NCBI RefSeq assembly: GCF_003611035.1
Contig: NZ_CP030033.1
Location: 310,001-374,000 of the forward strand
Reading direction: 5' to 3'
Source of the DNA: Cryobacterium soli
GTDB lineage: Bacteria; Actinomycetota; Actinomycetes; Actinomycetales; Microbacteriaceae
DNA: 64,000 nucleotides
Shown in pieces: positions 17,259 through 25,697 of the stretch. Position 1 is the stretch's first letter, and each line of letters starts with the position of its first letter. The notes beneath the pieces were generated by a model. The model was not told the DNA's origin and did not search any database. It was given only the letters and a program-made list of their open reading frames with translations. Position numbers and translations under genes: made by a program.

Positions 17259-18773
17259 ATGGCTCAGTATGTTCTCGCCATTGATCAGGGCACCACAAGT
17301 TCACGCGCCATCATCTTCGACCACGCCGGCTCCATCGTCTCCACCGGTCAGCTCGAACACGAGCAGATCTTCCCCCGCGCCGGCTGGGTCGAACACGACC
17401 CCATGGAGATCTGGGACAACACCCGCGAGGTGATCGGCCAGGCGCTGTCCAAGGCCAACCTCACCCGGCACGACATCGCCGCCGTCGGGATCACCAACCA
17501 ACGCGAGACCGCCGTGGTCTGGGACCGCACCACGGGCAAGCCGGTCTACAACGCCATCGTCTGGCAGGACACCCGCACCCAGCCCATCGTCGACCGTCTC
17601 GCGGCCGACGGCGGCGTGGAACGGTTCAAGCAGAAGGTCGGCCTACCGTTGGCCACCTACTTCTCCGGCACCAAAATCGTCTGGATCCTGGAGAACGTCG
17701 AGGGAGCCCGTGAGAAGGCCGACGCCGGCGACCTGATGTTCGGCACCACCGATTCCTGGGTGCTCTGGAACCTCACCGGCGGGCTCGAGGGAGGCGTACA
17801 CGCCACCGACGTCACCAACGCCAGCCGCACCCTGTTCATGGACCTGGAGACGTTGCAGTGGGACGACGAGATCCTCGGGATCTTCGGCGTGCCGCGCTCG
17901 ATGATGCCCGAGATCCGCTCCTCCAGCGAGGTCTACGGCACCGTCAACGAGCACAGCCTGCTGCGCGAGGTGCCCATCGCCGGCATCCTCGGCGACCAGC
18001 AGGCCGCCACCTTCGGCCAGGCCGCATTCGACCAGGGCGAGGCGAAGAACACCTACGGCACCGGTAACTTCCTGATCTTCAACACCGGCACCGAGATCAT
18101 CCACTCCAAGAACGGCCTGCTCACCACGCTCGGCTACAAGCTCGGCGACGCCGAACCGCACTACGCGCTCGAGGGCTCCATCGCCGTCACCGGCGCGCTC
18201 GTGCAGTGGCTGCGTGACAACCTCGGCCTGATCGGCTCCTCAGAGGAGATCGAGACCCTGGCGGCGTCCGTGGACGACAACGGCGGCGCCTACTTCGTGC
18301 CGGCGTTCAGCGGCCTGTTCGCGCCGTACTGGCGGTCGGATGCCCGGGGCGCGCTCGTCGGCCTCACCCGGTTCGTGAACAAGGGCCACCTCGCCCGCGC
18401 GGCGTTGGAGGCCACGGCCTTCCAGACCCGCGAGGTCCTCGACGCGGTCAACGCCGACTCCGGCGTGCCACTGACCGAGCTCAAGGTGGACGGCGGCATG
18501 ATCAAGAACAACCTGTTGATGCAGTTCCAGGCCGACATCATCGGCGTGCCGGTGATCCGGCCGGTGGTCGCCGAGACCACGGCACTCGGTGCCGCCTACG
18601 CGGCGGGTCTGGCGACGGGATTCTGGAGCACCCTGGACGAACTGCGCTCGAACTGGCAGGAGGACAGCCGCTGGACACCGCAGATGAGCGAGGAAGAGAG
18701 CGCCCGCCAGCTGCGCAACTGGAAGAAGGCCGTCACCAAGACCTTCGGTTGGGTCGACGACGACGTGCTGTAG
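17259..18773 (+). CDS. glpK: Glycerol kinase
   Basis: 504 residues, the usual length. FGGY-kinase motifs: N-terminal DQGTTSSRA (9-17), [22 protein letters not shown] and the C-terminal [10 protein letters not shown]. Phosphorylates glycerol with ATP. Excellent AAGGAGG ribosome binding site before the ATG. With GlpF it forms the aerobic glycerol route, next to the dihydroxyacetone kinase route transcribed the other way. Confidence 0.97.
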   Translation: MAQYVLAIDQGTTSSRAIIFDHAGSIVSTGQLEHEQIFPRAGWVEHDPMEIWDNTREVIGQALSKANLTRHDIAAVGITNQRETAVVWDRTTGKPVYNAIVWQDTRTQPIVDRLAADGGVERFKQKVGLPLATYFSGTKIVWILENVEGAREKADAGDLMFGTTDSWVLWNLTGGLEGGVHATDVTNASRTLFMDLETLQWDDEILGIFGVPRSMMPEIRSSSEVYGTVNEHSLLREVPIAGILGDQQAATFGQAAFDQGEAKNTYGTGNFLIFNTGTEIIHSKNGLLTTLGYKLGDAEPHYALEGSIAVTGALVQWLRDNLGLIGSSEEIETLAASVDDNGGAYFVPAFSGLFAPYWRSDARGALVGLTRFVNKGHLARAALEATAFQTREVLDAVNADSGVPLTELKVDGGMIKNNLLMQFQADIIGVPVIRPVVAETTALGAAYAAGLATGFWSTLDELRSNWQEDSRWTPQMSEEESARQLRNWKKAVTKTFGWVDDDVL

Positions 18774-18793
18774 CCCGCACGAGTCTCACCACC

Positions 18794-18834
18794 GGCGCCG
18801 CATCCGCCACTCTTCTCGAGTCGGGTGCGGCGCC
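18794..18834. terminator. Bidirectional terminator between glpK and trpD
   Basis: 13-bp stem, arms 18794-18806 and 18822-18834, with one G-U type mismatch and a 15-base loop. Lies between convergent glpK and trpD. Confidence 0.7.
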
Positions 18835-18848
18835 CTGGTGTGCCCGGG

Positions 18849-19901
18849 TCAGGCGTGACTGGCGTGCACCCACTGGGCTAATTTCGCCGCACCGGCCCCG
18901 GAGTCGATGGCGTCGGCCGCCACAACGAGCTTGGCCCGGAACCGGTCCAGGATGCTCACCTGGGACTGGGCCGGGTCGTGGGCGAGGTCGTAGGCCACGA
19001 GACCCGCCGCCGCGTTCAGCAACACGATGTCACGCACCGGGCCGGTCTCCCCCGCGAGCACCGCGTGCACCACGGAGGCGTTGTGGGCCGGCGAGCCACC
19101 CACCAACTGGCTCATGGTGGCCCGCGGGATACCCAGATCGCGCGGGTCGATGTCGTGCTCGGTGACCAGGCCCCGTGACACCTCCCACACGTGACTGTGG
19201 CCGGTGGTGGTGAGTTCGTCGAGGCCGTCGTCACCGCGGAAGACCAGCGCGGTGGCGCCGCGGGTCTGGAACACGCCCACGAAGAGGGGCACCCGGTCGA
19301 GCGCCGCGACACCCACGGCCGAGGCCTCCGGGCGAGCCGGATTGACGAGGGGACCGAGGAAATTGAAGACCGTGGGAATGCCCAGCTCGGCCCGCACGGC
19401 GGCCGCATGCCGGAACCCGGGGTGGAACGCGGCCGCGAAGGCGAAGGTGATGCCGGTGTCCTCCAGGACGGTGGCGACCACATCCGCGGAGAGACTGAGG
19501 TCGATTCCCAGTTCGGCGAGAACATCGGAGGAGCCCGAAGCCGAGCTCGCGGCCTTGTTGCCGTGCTTGATCACGGGAACACCCGCCGCCGCGCACACGA
19601 TGGACGCCATGGTGGAGACGTTGACGGTGCCGAACCTGTCGCCGCCCGTCCCCACGATGTCCAGGCCCATGGAGTTCACCTTGAGCGGCACCGCGTGATC
19701 CAGAATGGCGTCCCGGAAGCCCACGATCTCATCGACCGTCTCCCCCTTGGCTCGCAGGGCGATCAGGAATCCGGCGATCTGGGCCTGACTGGCCTCTCCG
19801 AGCACGATCCGTTCCATGCACCAGGCGGCATCGGCCACGCTGAGGTCGGCCCCGCTGAGCAGGGCGTCGAGAATGTTGGGCCAGGACTGGGATTCGAGCA
19901 T
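18849..19901 (-). CDS. trpD: Anthranilate phosphoribosyltransferase
   Basis: 350 residues. DIVGTGGDRFGTVNVST and KHGNKAASSASGSSDVL are the PRPP and metal-binding signatures; NFLGPLVNPARP and the C-terminal LLNAAAGL complete the family pattern. Catalyses the second step of tryptophan synthesis. It stands alone, divergent from ctaE, exactly as trpD/ctaE in M. tuberculosis. ATG start is 6 nt after TAAGAT (19913-19908), so a leaderless mRNA is expected. Confidence 0.95.
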   Translation of the reverse strand: MLESQSWPNILDALLSGADLSVADAAWCMERIVLGEASQAQIAGFLIALRAKGETVDEIVGFRDAILDHAVPLKVNSMGLDIVGTGGDRFGTVNVSTMASIVCAAAGVPVIKHGNKAASSASGSSDVLAELGIDLSLSADVVATVLEDTGITFAFAAAFHPGFRHAAAVRAELGIPTVFNFLGPLVNPARPEASAVGVAALDRVPLFVGVFQTRGATALVFRGDDGLDELTTTGHSHVWEVSRGLVTEHDIDPRDLGIPRATMSQLVGGSPAHNASVVHAVLAGETGPVRDIVLLNAAAGLVAYDLAHDPAQSQVSILDRFRAKLVVAADAIDSGAGAAKLAQWVHASHA

Positions 19902-19961
19902 TCTCCGATCTTAATCATCTACTCTCCCCTGACCCGCATTTCCGGTGCCATCAGGCACTAG

Positions 19962-19978
19962 TTAGGTTAACCTAACCT
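19962..19978. promoter_or_regulatory. DtxR/IdeR-type iron box upstream of ctaE-qcrCAB
   Basis: TTAGGTTAACCTAACCT matches 16 of the first 17 positions of the DtxR/IdeR consensus (TTAGGTTAG(G/C)CTAACCTAA), and contains the perfect 14-bp palindrome TTAGGTTAACCTAA. It sits between divergent trpD and ctaE, about 67 bp before the ctaE start codon, and overlaps a possible upstream promoter (TAGGGT at 19984-19989). Suggests iron-dependent control of the haem-rich oxidase/bc1 operon; inference. Confidence 0.6.
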
Positions 19979-20032
19979 GCAAATAGGGTCGAATGGCACT
20001 TCAGGATGAGAAAAACCTGTGCGGTAATCGGC

Positions 20033-20044
20033 CATAATGGAATA
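20033..20044 (+). promoter_or_regulatory. -10 element (CATAAT) for ctaE
   Basis: CATAAT at 20033-20038 is followed after 6 nt by the GTG at 20045. This favours GTG 20045 as the ctaE start over the in-frame ATG at 20006, which would add 13 residues not expected in the family. Confidence 0.5.
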
Positions 20045-20674
20045 GTGACGACGACCTCAATTACTCCTCGGGCGACCCTCCCCGTTGTGAACAGGCCCAA
20101 CAGCGTGGCGGTTGGCACCATTGTCTGGCTGGGCAGCGAGGTCATGTTCTTCGCTGGCCTCTTCGCCATCTACTTCACGCTGCGTTCGACGTCGCCGGAG
20201 TTATGGCAGTTCGAGACGGAGAAGCACAACTTCACCTTCGCCCTCGTGAACACGCTGATCCTGGTGTCCTCCTCGGTCACCTGCCAGTTCGGCGTCTTCG
20301 CGGCCGAACGCCTGCAGGCCCGGTCCACCGGATGGAAGCCCAGCCAGTGGGGCATGGTCGAGTGGTTCTTCCTCACCTACGCCCTCGGCGCGATCTTCGT
20401 CTCCGGCCAGGTCCTCGAGTACGCCACGCTGGTCTCCGAAGGCGTCACCCTGGCCTCGAACGCCTACGGCTCTGCGTTCTACCTGACCACCGGTTTCCAC
20501 GGCATCCACGTGACCGGCGGACTCATCGCCTTCCTCCTCGTGATCGGCCGCGGCTTCGCGGTCAAGAACTTCGGTCACAAGGAAGCCACCAGCGCCATCG
20601 TGGTCTCGTACTACTGGCACTTCGTCGACGTCGTCTGGATCGGGCTCTTCCTGGTCATCTACGTTCTTAAATAA
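20045..20674 (+). CDS. ctaE: Cytochrome c oxidase subunit III
   Basis: 209 residues from GTG 20045. Five predicted transmembrane helices; N-terminal [20 protein letters not shown] and the later [12 protein letters not shown] are hallmark CoxIII segments. Part of the aa3 terminal oxidase; supports subunit I stability and oxygen entry. First gene of ctaE-qcrC-qcrA-qcrB, 24 bp before qcrC, the order conserved in actinobacteria that form a bc1-aa3 supercomplex. Confidence 0.95.
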   Translation: MTTTSITPRATLPVVNRPNSVAVGTIVWLGSEVMFFAGLFAIYFTLRSTSPELWQFETEKHNFTFALVNTLILVSSSVTCQFGVFAAERLQARSTGWKPSQWGMVEWFFLTYALGAIFVSGQVLEYATLVSEGVTLASNAYGSAFYLTTGFHGIHVTGGLIAFLLVIGRGFAVKNFGHKEATSAIVVSYYWHFVDVVWIGLFLVIYVLK

Positions 20675-20698
20675 CAAGCAGGAGCGGACACACTCAGC

Positions 20699-21511
20699 AT
20701 GCCCAGGACTCAGAAACCTACCGCCGGACGTTCCCGTCGTTCCGGCCGTCGCAGCCCTCTCGCGAGCGTCGCCCTCATTGCCATCGGACTGCTCTTCACA
20801 GGCGGCGCGTACGCGATGTTCAGCACCGGCACCGCCAGCGCAGCCACGGACACCGCATCCCAGCAGACCGTCAGCGAGGGCGAAAAACTCTTCGCTGCGA
20901 ACTGCGCCACCTGCCACGGCCTCAGCGCAGAAGGCACCGGAGCCGGACCCAGCCTCATCGGCGTCGGAGCAGCCTCCGTCGACTTCCAGGTCGGAACCGG
21001 TCGCATGCCCATGCAGGCCAACGGCCCGCAGGCCATCGTCAAGCCCGTTCAGTTCACCGAGGAACAGACCGCAGCCCTGGCGGCCTACGTCGCCTCCCTC
21101 GCCCCCGGACCTGCCATTCCGGCCCAGGAGCTGCTCGACGCACAGGGAGACGCCGCATCCGGCGCCGAACTGTTCCGCATCAACTGCGCCATGTGCCACA
21201 ACGTGGCCGGCGCGGGCGGCGCCCTCACCGAGGGCAAGTACGCCCCCGCTCTGGACGGCGTCACCCCGCAGCACATCTATGAGGCCATGGTCACCGGACC
21301 GCAGAACATGCCGGTCTTCAACGACATGAACATCTCGCCTGAGGACAAGCGCGACATCATCACGTACCTCAAGTACGTGGAGAACAACCCGTCGCCGGGC
21401 GGATTCGCCCTGGGCTCCCTCGGTCCCGTCTCCGAAGGCCTCTTCCTCTGGATCTTCGGACTGGGAGCCATCGTGGCCCTGACCGTGTGGATCACGGCGA
21501 AATCGAATTGA
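20699..21511 (+). CDS. qcrC: Dihaem cytochrome c subunit of the bc1 complex
   Basis: 270 residues. Basic N-terminus and transmembrane anchor (about 21-41), two c-type haem sites C69-ATCH73 and C163-AMCH167, and a C-terminal transmembrane helix. The dihaem form replaces the mobile cytochrome c in actinobacteria by passing electrons straight to the CuA site of the aa3 oxidase. ATG preceded by AGGAG. Confidence 0.96.
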   Translation: MPRTQKPTAGRSRRSGRRSPLASVALIAIGLLFTGGAYAMFSTGTASAATDTASQQTVSEGEKLFAANCATCHGLSAEGTGAGPSLIGVGAASVDFQVGTGRMPMQANGPQAIVKPVQFTEEQTAALAAYVASLAPGPAIPAQELLDAQGDAASGAELFRINCAMCHNVAGAGGALTEGKYAPALDGVTPQHIYEAMVTGPQNMPVFNDMNISPEDKRDIITYLKYVENNPSPGGFALGSLGPVSEGLFLWIFGLGAIVALTVWITAKSN

Positions 21512-21580
21512 TCGGCACCCTGCACATGACCACCCCGCACCTGACACAGCGAACACAGACAGCGCCCCTGAAGGAGAACA

Positions 21581-22654
21581 ATGGCCAGCGATGAGACCAG
21601 CGGAAAGGACCTGACCGCTGCCGACTCTTCGGGCGTCGAGCACGGCACCGCCGCCGCGGGTACCGCCGTCGTCGCACGCGACGCCGTGGCCAACCCCGGC
21701 TTCCCGCCGCACCGGCCGCGCGTCACCGACCTGGACCCCCGCAAGGAGAAGCAGGCCGAGCGCACCGTCTACACGCTCTTCTACCTGTCGATCGTGGGCA
21801 GCGTGTTCGCCATCGCCGCGTACATGATCTTCCCGATCGTCCCCGAGGACCCGGGTTCCGTCCGCCTGAACAACCTGTTCATCGGCATCGGACTGGCCCT
21901 GGCCCTGTTGGCGCTGGGAATCGGTGCTGTGCACTGGGGCAAGGCCCTGATGCACGACGAAGAAGGCATCGACGAGCGTCACCCGGTCCGCGGCACCGAC
22001 GAGACCCGTGCGCGCGCCGTGGAGATCTTCCAGGAAGCGAACACCGAGTCCGGCTTCGGCCGCCGCACGCTGATCCGCAACAGCCTGATCGGCGCCCTGG
22101 TGGTCTTCCCCCTCCCCGCCGTCGTGCTGTTCCGCGGACTCGCACCGCAGGACCAGGACCCGGTCGCTCTGCTCAAGCAGACCATGTGGGAGAAGGGCAC
22201 CCGCCTGGCGCTCGACCCCTCCGGCGCCCCGATCAAGGCATCGGACGTCACCCTGGGTTCCTCGTTCGCCGTGATCCCCGAGGGCCTGATGGACCTCGAA
22301 CACGGACGCCTCGAAGAAAAGGCCAAGTCGGTCGTGATCCTCGTGCGCATGAAGCCGCAGGACCTCATCGAGTCGCCGGAGCGCGCCAGCTGGTCATACG
22401 ACGGCATCGTCGCGTATTCCAAGATCTGCACCCACGTCGGCTGCCCCGTCGGCCTCTACGAACAGCAGACGCACCATCTCCTCTGCCCCTGCCACCAGTC
22501 ACAGTTCAATGTGGCTGATGAGGCCAAGGTCATCTTCGGCCCGGCCAAGCGTCCGCTCCCCCAGCTCCCCATTGCGGTGGATGCCGAGGGATACTTGATC
22601 GCACAAAGCGATTTCCTTGAACCAGTCGGACCGAGCTTTTGGGAGCGACAGTGA
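21581..22654 (+). CDS. qcrA: Rieske iron-sulfur subunit of the bc1 complex
   Basis: 357 residues. Acidic/Ala-rich N-terminus, three transmembrane helices (about 62-85, 97-117, 165-185) and a C-terminal Rieske domain. Cluster ligands C283/H285 and C302/H305 and disulfide C288-C304 are all present in CTHVGC and CPCH. Ends in a GTGA overlap with qcrB. AAGGAG precedes the ATG. Confidence 0.96.
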   Translation: MASDETSGKDLTAADSSGVEHGTAAAGTAVVARDAVANPGFPPHRPRVTDLDPRKEKQAERTVYTLFYLSIVGSVFAIAAYMIFPIVPEDPGSVRLNNLFIGIGLALALLALGIGAVHWGKALMHDEEGIDERHPVRGTDETRARAVEIFQEANTESGFGRRTLIRNSLIGALVVFPLPAVVLFRGLAPQDQDPVALLKQTMWEKGTRLALDPSGAPIKASDVTLGSSFAVIPEGLMDLEHGRLEEKAKSVVILVRMKPQDLIESPERASWSYDGIVAYSKICTHVGCPVGLYEQQTHHLLCPCHQSQFNVADEAKVIFGPAKRPLPQLPIAVDAEGYLIAQSDFLEPVGPSFWERQ

Positions 22655-24267
22655 GTACGACAACTGATATGAAACCCGCCGAGACGAAGAAGTCCGGCGG
22701 CTTCACCGGCGCCGCGGCCAACTACATCGACGAGCGCACGAGCATCTCCACCGCGGTCAAGGAACTGGGTCGCAAGATCTTCCCTGACCACTGGTCGTTC
22801 CTGCTGGGCGAGGTGGCGCTGTACAGCTTCGTCATCATCCTGCTCTCGGGGTCTTTCCTGACGTTCTTCTTCCAGGCGTCGATGGCCGAGGTGCACTACG
22901 ACGGTTCCTACGTCCCGCTCAAGGGCGTGGAGATGTCGGTGGCCATGGCCTCATCGCTCGATATCTCCTTCGATGTGCGCGGCGGACTCCTGATGCGCCA
23001 GGTACACCACTGGGCGGCCCTGCTGTTCGTGGCCTCCATCGGCCTACACATGCTGCGCATCTACTTCACGGGTGCTTTCCGCAAGCCGCGTGAACTCAAC
23101 TGGGTGATCGGCTTCGTGCTCTTCATCCTCGCCATGGCAGAGGGCTTCACCGGCTACTCGCTCCCCGACGACCTGCTCTCCGGAAACGGCCTGCGCATCA
23201 TCGACGGCATGGTCAAGGGCATCCCCGTCGTGGGCACCTGGATCTCGTTCCTCCTCTTCGGCGGCGAGTTCCCGGGCACCGATATCGTGGGCCGCCTGTA
23301 CTCCCTGCACATCCTGCTGCTGCCGGCGATCATCGTGGCGCTGATAGCCATGCACTTGCTTTTCGTGGTTGTGCACAAGCACACCCAGTACCCCGGAGCC
23401 GGTCGCACGAACAACAACGTCGTCGGCTACCCGGTGCTTCCGGTCTACGCCGCGAAGGCCGGTGGGTTCTTCTTCATCGTCTTCGGCGTCGTGATGCTGA
23501 TGGCCTCGTTCTTCACCATCAACCCGATCTGGAACTACGGACCGTACGACCCGTCCCCGGTTTCCGCCGGAACCCAGCCGGACTGGTACATCGGCTTCGC
23601 CGACGGTGCCCTTCGTCTGATCCCGCCGGGACTCGAGTGGGTCTGGCTCGGACACACCTGGTCGTTCAACATCCTGATCCCCCTCGTGGGCCTGGGTCTG
23701 TTCATCGCCGTGGTGCTGTTCTACCCGTTCCTCGAGGCCTGGGTCACGGGCGACAAGCGCGAGCACCACGTCCTGGACCGCCCGCGAAACGCTCCGACCC
23801 GCACGGCGATCGGCGCCGCCGGTGTCACGTTCTACGCGGGCCTCTGGGCCGCGGCGTCGTCGGACATCATCGCCACGCACTTCAAGCTGACGATGGAAGG
23901 CGTGATCCACACCCTGCAGGCCGTCGTCATCCTCGGCCCGTTCATCGCGTACTTCATCACCAAGCGCGTGTGCCTGGCCCTGCAGAAGAAGGACCGTGAG
24001 ATCGTGCTGCACGGCTACGAGTCCGGACGCATCGTCCGCCTGCCCGGCGGCGAGTACATCGAGGTGCACCAGCCCGTCGACGAGTACGAGCGCTGGAAGC
24101 TGGTGAGCTACAACGACTACAAGCCGTTGACGGTGAAGCCGAACGCCCAGGGGAAGATCTCCGGCGTGCAGAAGGTCCGTGCGGGTCTGTCCCGCTGGTT
24201 CTTCGAAGACCGGATCGCTCCGGTGGGCACGAAGGAAATCGAAGAGAGCCACGGCGATCACCACTAG
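22651..24267 (+). CDS. qcrB: Cytochrome b subunit of the bc1 complex
   Basis: 538 residues from the GTG that overlaps the qcrA stop; an upstream TTG is less likely. Haem b ligand helices contain RQVHHWAALLF and RLYSLHILLLP; the Qo-site PEWY motif is present as PDWY, the common actinobacterial form. C-terminal hydrophilic extension of about 120 residues after the last helix is also typical of actinobacteria. Quinol oxidase site subunit, and the target of bc1 inhibitors in mycobacteria. Confidence 0.96.
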   Translation: MSTTTDMKPAETKKSGGFTGAAANYIDERTSISTAVKELGRKIFPDHWSFLLGEVALYSFVIILLSGSFLTFFFQASMAEVHYDGSYVPLKGVEMSVAMASSLDISFDVRGGLLMRQVHHWAALLFVASIGLHMLRIYFTGAFRKPRELNWVIGFVLFILAMAEGFTGYSLPDDLLSGNGLRIIDGMVKGIPVVGTWISFLLFGGEFPGTDIVGRLYSLHILLLPAIIVALIAMHLLFVVVHKHTQYPGAGRTNNNVVGYPVLPVYAAKAGGFFFIVFGVVMLMASFFTINPIWNYGPYDPSPVSAGTQPDWYIGFADGALRLIPPGLEWVWLGHTWSFNILIPLVGLGLFIAVVLFYPFLEAWVTGDKREHHVLDRPRNAPTRTAIGAAGVTFYAGLWAAASSDIIATHFKLTMEGVIHTLQAVVILGPFIAYFITKRVCLALQKKDREIVLHGYESGRIVRLPGGEYIEVHQPVDEYERWKLVSYNDYKPLTVKPNAQGKISGVQKVRAGLSRWFFEDRIAPVGTKEIEESHGDHH

Positions 24268-25198
24268 CTACACGGGTGACCCCATTCGGGCACCGAAGCC
24301 ACTCCAGACCCTGTCGGAGTGGCTTCGGTGCCCGAACTGTTTCCGTGACCTCTCCCCCCACACCGACCGAGTGCTCGGCTGCGATGCAGGGCACCGTTTC
24401 GACGTCAATCGTCGCGGCTACGCTTCTCTGCTCAGCGGCTCAACCAAACTCATCGGCGACTCAGCGGCCATGCTGGACGCCAGGGACGCCTTCCTGGAGA
24501 AGGGCTGGTACACGGAGCTCCGTGACGCCCTGAGCAGGCTTGTCGGTGCCGGGCGCCCCCGGCGGGTGGTCGACATCGGCTGCGGCACCGGGTACTACCT
24601 GCGCGGTGTCCTGTCAGCGCTCGAACAGGCGGGAACTGCTGATGGATCGTCAGCGGAAGCGGAACTCCGCGCGCTGGCCGTCGACCTGTCCCCCGTGGCC
24701 GTAGCGCGTACGCTGCGCACAGCCACCATCCGTGCAGAGCCAGCCGGTTCAGACTCCGTGGCAGCGGACACGGCCGGTCTGGTGGCCGATGTGTGGTCGC
24801 CCCTGCCGATCCGGGATGCTGCGGCCGACGTGATCATCAACGTCTTCGCTCCCCGCAACGCGACGGAATTCCACCGTATCCTCAGTCCGGACGGTCTTCT
24901 CGCCGTGGTGGTGCCGCACCCGACACACCTGCAGGAGTTGCGCGCGGCCGGCCTCGCACTCGACGTGCACGCCAACAAGGTGGACGGCCTGATCGACAGC
25001 CTGTCCGGCGGCTTCCGGCTGGAGTCTGCCGACGACATCTCCCGGGTGCTCTCGCTCTCGCCCACCGACGTCGGCGCCCTCATCGGCATGGGCCCGTCGT
25101 CGCACCACAGCGGCTCCCCCGCCAGCGTGGCTGCGCCTGCGCCCACAGACGTCACTGTCGCGTTCAGCCTGCTCGGCTTCCGCCGCACCGGAGCCTGA
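24179..25198 (+). CDS. RlmA-like SAM-dependent methyltransferase (23S rRNA guanine-N1 type)
   Basis: Up to 339 residues. N-terminal zinc site C51-x2-C54 and C68-x3-H72 followed by FDVNRRGYASLL, then a Rossmann SAM-binding domain with VVDIGCGTGYYL. This layout is that of RlmA, which methylates guanine N1 in 23S rRNA helix 35. The start is uncertain: the only in-frame ATG/GTG/TTG before the zinc site is GTG 24179, 89 nt inside qcrB; an ATT at 24284 or CTG at 24311 would be the start if initiation is non-canonical. A 21-bp inverted repeat overlaps codons 36-53. Confidence 0.8.
   Translation: MRVCPAGSSKTGSLRWARRKSKRATAITTSYTGDPIRAPKPLQTLSEWLRCPNCFRDLSPHTDRVLGCDAGHRFDVNRRGYASLLSGSTKLIGDSAAMLDARDAFLEKGWYTELRDALSRLVGAGRPRRVVDIGCGTGYYLRGVLSALEQAGTADGSSAEAELRALAVDLSPVAVARTLRTATIRAEPAGSDSVAADTAGLVADVWSPLPIRDAAADVIINVFAPRNATEFHRILSPDGLLAVVVPHPTHLQELRAAGLALDVHANKVDGLIDSLSGGFRLESADDISRVLSLSPTDVGALIGMGPSSHHSGSPASVAAPAPTDVTVAFSLLGFRRTGA
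24285..24336 (+). terminator. Perfect 21-bp inverted repeat after qcrB, inside the methyltransferase reading frame
   Basis: Arms 24285-24305 and 24316-24336, identical in reverse complement at all 21 positions, 10-base loop, followed by CTGTTTCC. It begins 18 bp after the qcrB stop and has terminator form. The right arm also encodes the EWLRCP stretch with the first zinc Cys of the next gene, so the same bases serve an RNA and a protein. Confidence 0.75.
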
Positions 25199-25225
25199 CG
25201 GCGCCGACGCTTCGGCGGCACACAC

Positions 25226-25265
25226 AGAAAGGCGCCAGTGACCGTGAGGTCACTGGCGCCTTTCT
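25226..25265. terminator. Bidirectional terminator between the methyltransferase and ctaF
   Basis: Perfect 18-bp stem, arms 25226-25243 and 25248-25265, GTGA tetraloop. The outer pairs are A/T so each direction ends in a short U run. Lies between convergent genes. Confidence 0.85.
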
Positions 25266-25274
25266 TGACGAGTA

Positions 25275-25697
25275 TCAGCGGGCGAAGAGGCCCCGGTAGT
25301 ATTCGTAGACCCAGCCGACGAGGCTGATCACGCCGATACCGATCCCGATGTACGCGATCCAGAAGCCTGCCGCGAGTCCGAGGAACAGCAGAGCCGCACT
25401 GGCCGCGAGCATGATGGGCCACCAGCTCCAGGGGCTGAAGAAGCCCATCTCGGGGTCACCGTCGTCGATGTTCGCACTGAGGGTGTCCTCGGGCAGCTCG
25501 CCGCCCTGCGCCTGGTGAACCTTGGACAGGTAGAAAGCGACGAAGGCCACCAGCACGCCGCTCAGGGCGATACCGAAGGTGCCGACCCATTCGATTCTGC
25601 CGTGCATCGGATCAACGAGACTCCAGACCACGTAGACACCGGTGAGGAGGGCGAAGAAGACGGCCAGGATCCAGTAGAGCTTGATATTGGCGTTCAT
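25275..25697 (-). CDS. ctaF: Cytochrome c oxidase subunit IV, actinobacterial type
   Basis: 140 residues. Four transmembrane helices in two pairs (about 8-27 and 37-57; 95-132) with the FFSPWSWWPIML turn typical of CtaF. Small structural subunit of the aa3 oxidase restricted to actinobacteria. Its ATG directly abuts the ctaD stop, so it is the last gene of ctaC-ctaD-ctaF. Confidence 0.93.
   Translation of the reverse strand: MNANIKLYWILAVFFALLTGVYVVWSLVDPMHGRIEWVGTFGIALSGVLVAFVAFYLSKVHQAQGGELPEDTLSANIDDGDPEMGFFSPWSWWPIMLAASAALLFLGLAAGFWIAYIGIGIGVISLVGWVYEYYRGLFAR

Noticed and set aside
20201..22303. 700-codon open frame on the minus strand opposite ctaE-qcrA
   Set aside because: Low-complexity Gly/Arg/Asp/His-rich translation with no motif, fully antisense to well-conserved respiratory genes; a GC-driven shadow.
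22639..22650. TTG start for qcrB
   Set aside because: The GTG at 22651 gives the usual 4-nt coupled overlap with qcrA and a better N-terminus.
23044..24264. 406-codon open frame opposite qcrB
   Set aside because: His/Asp/Val-rich shadow frame of a membrane protein gene.
23957..24394. Minus-strand frame that contains a peptide resembling the methyltransferase zinc motif
   Set aside because: The resemblance is produced by the 21-bp inverted repeat being read on the opposite strand; it is not a second gene.
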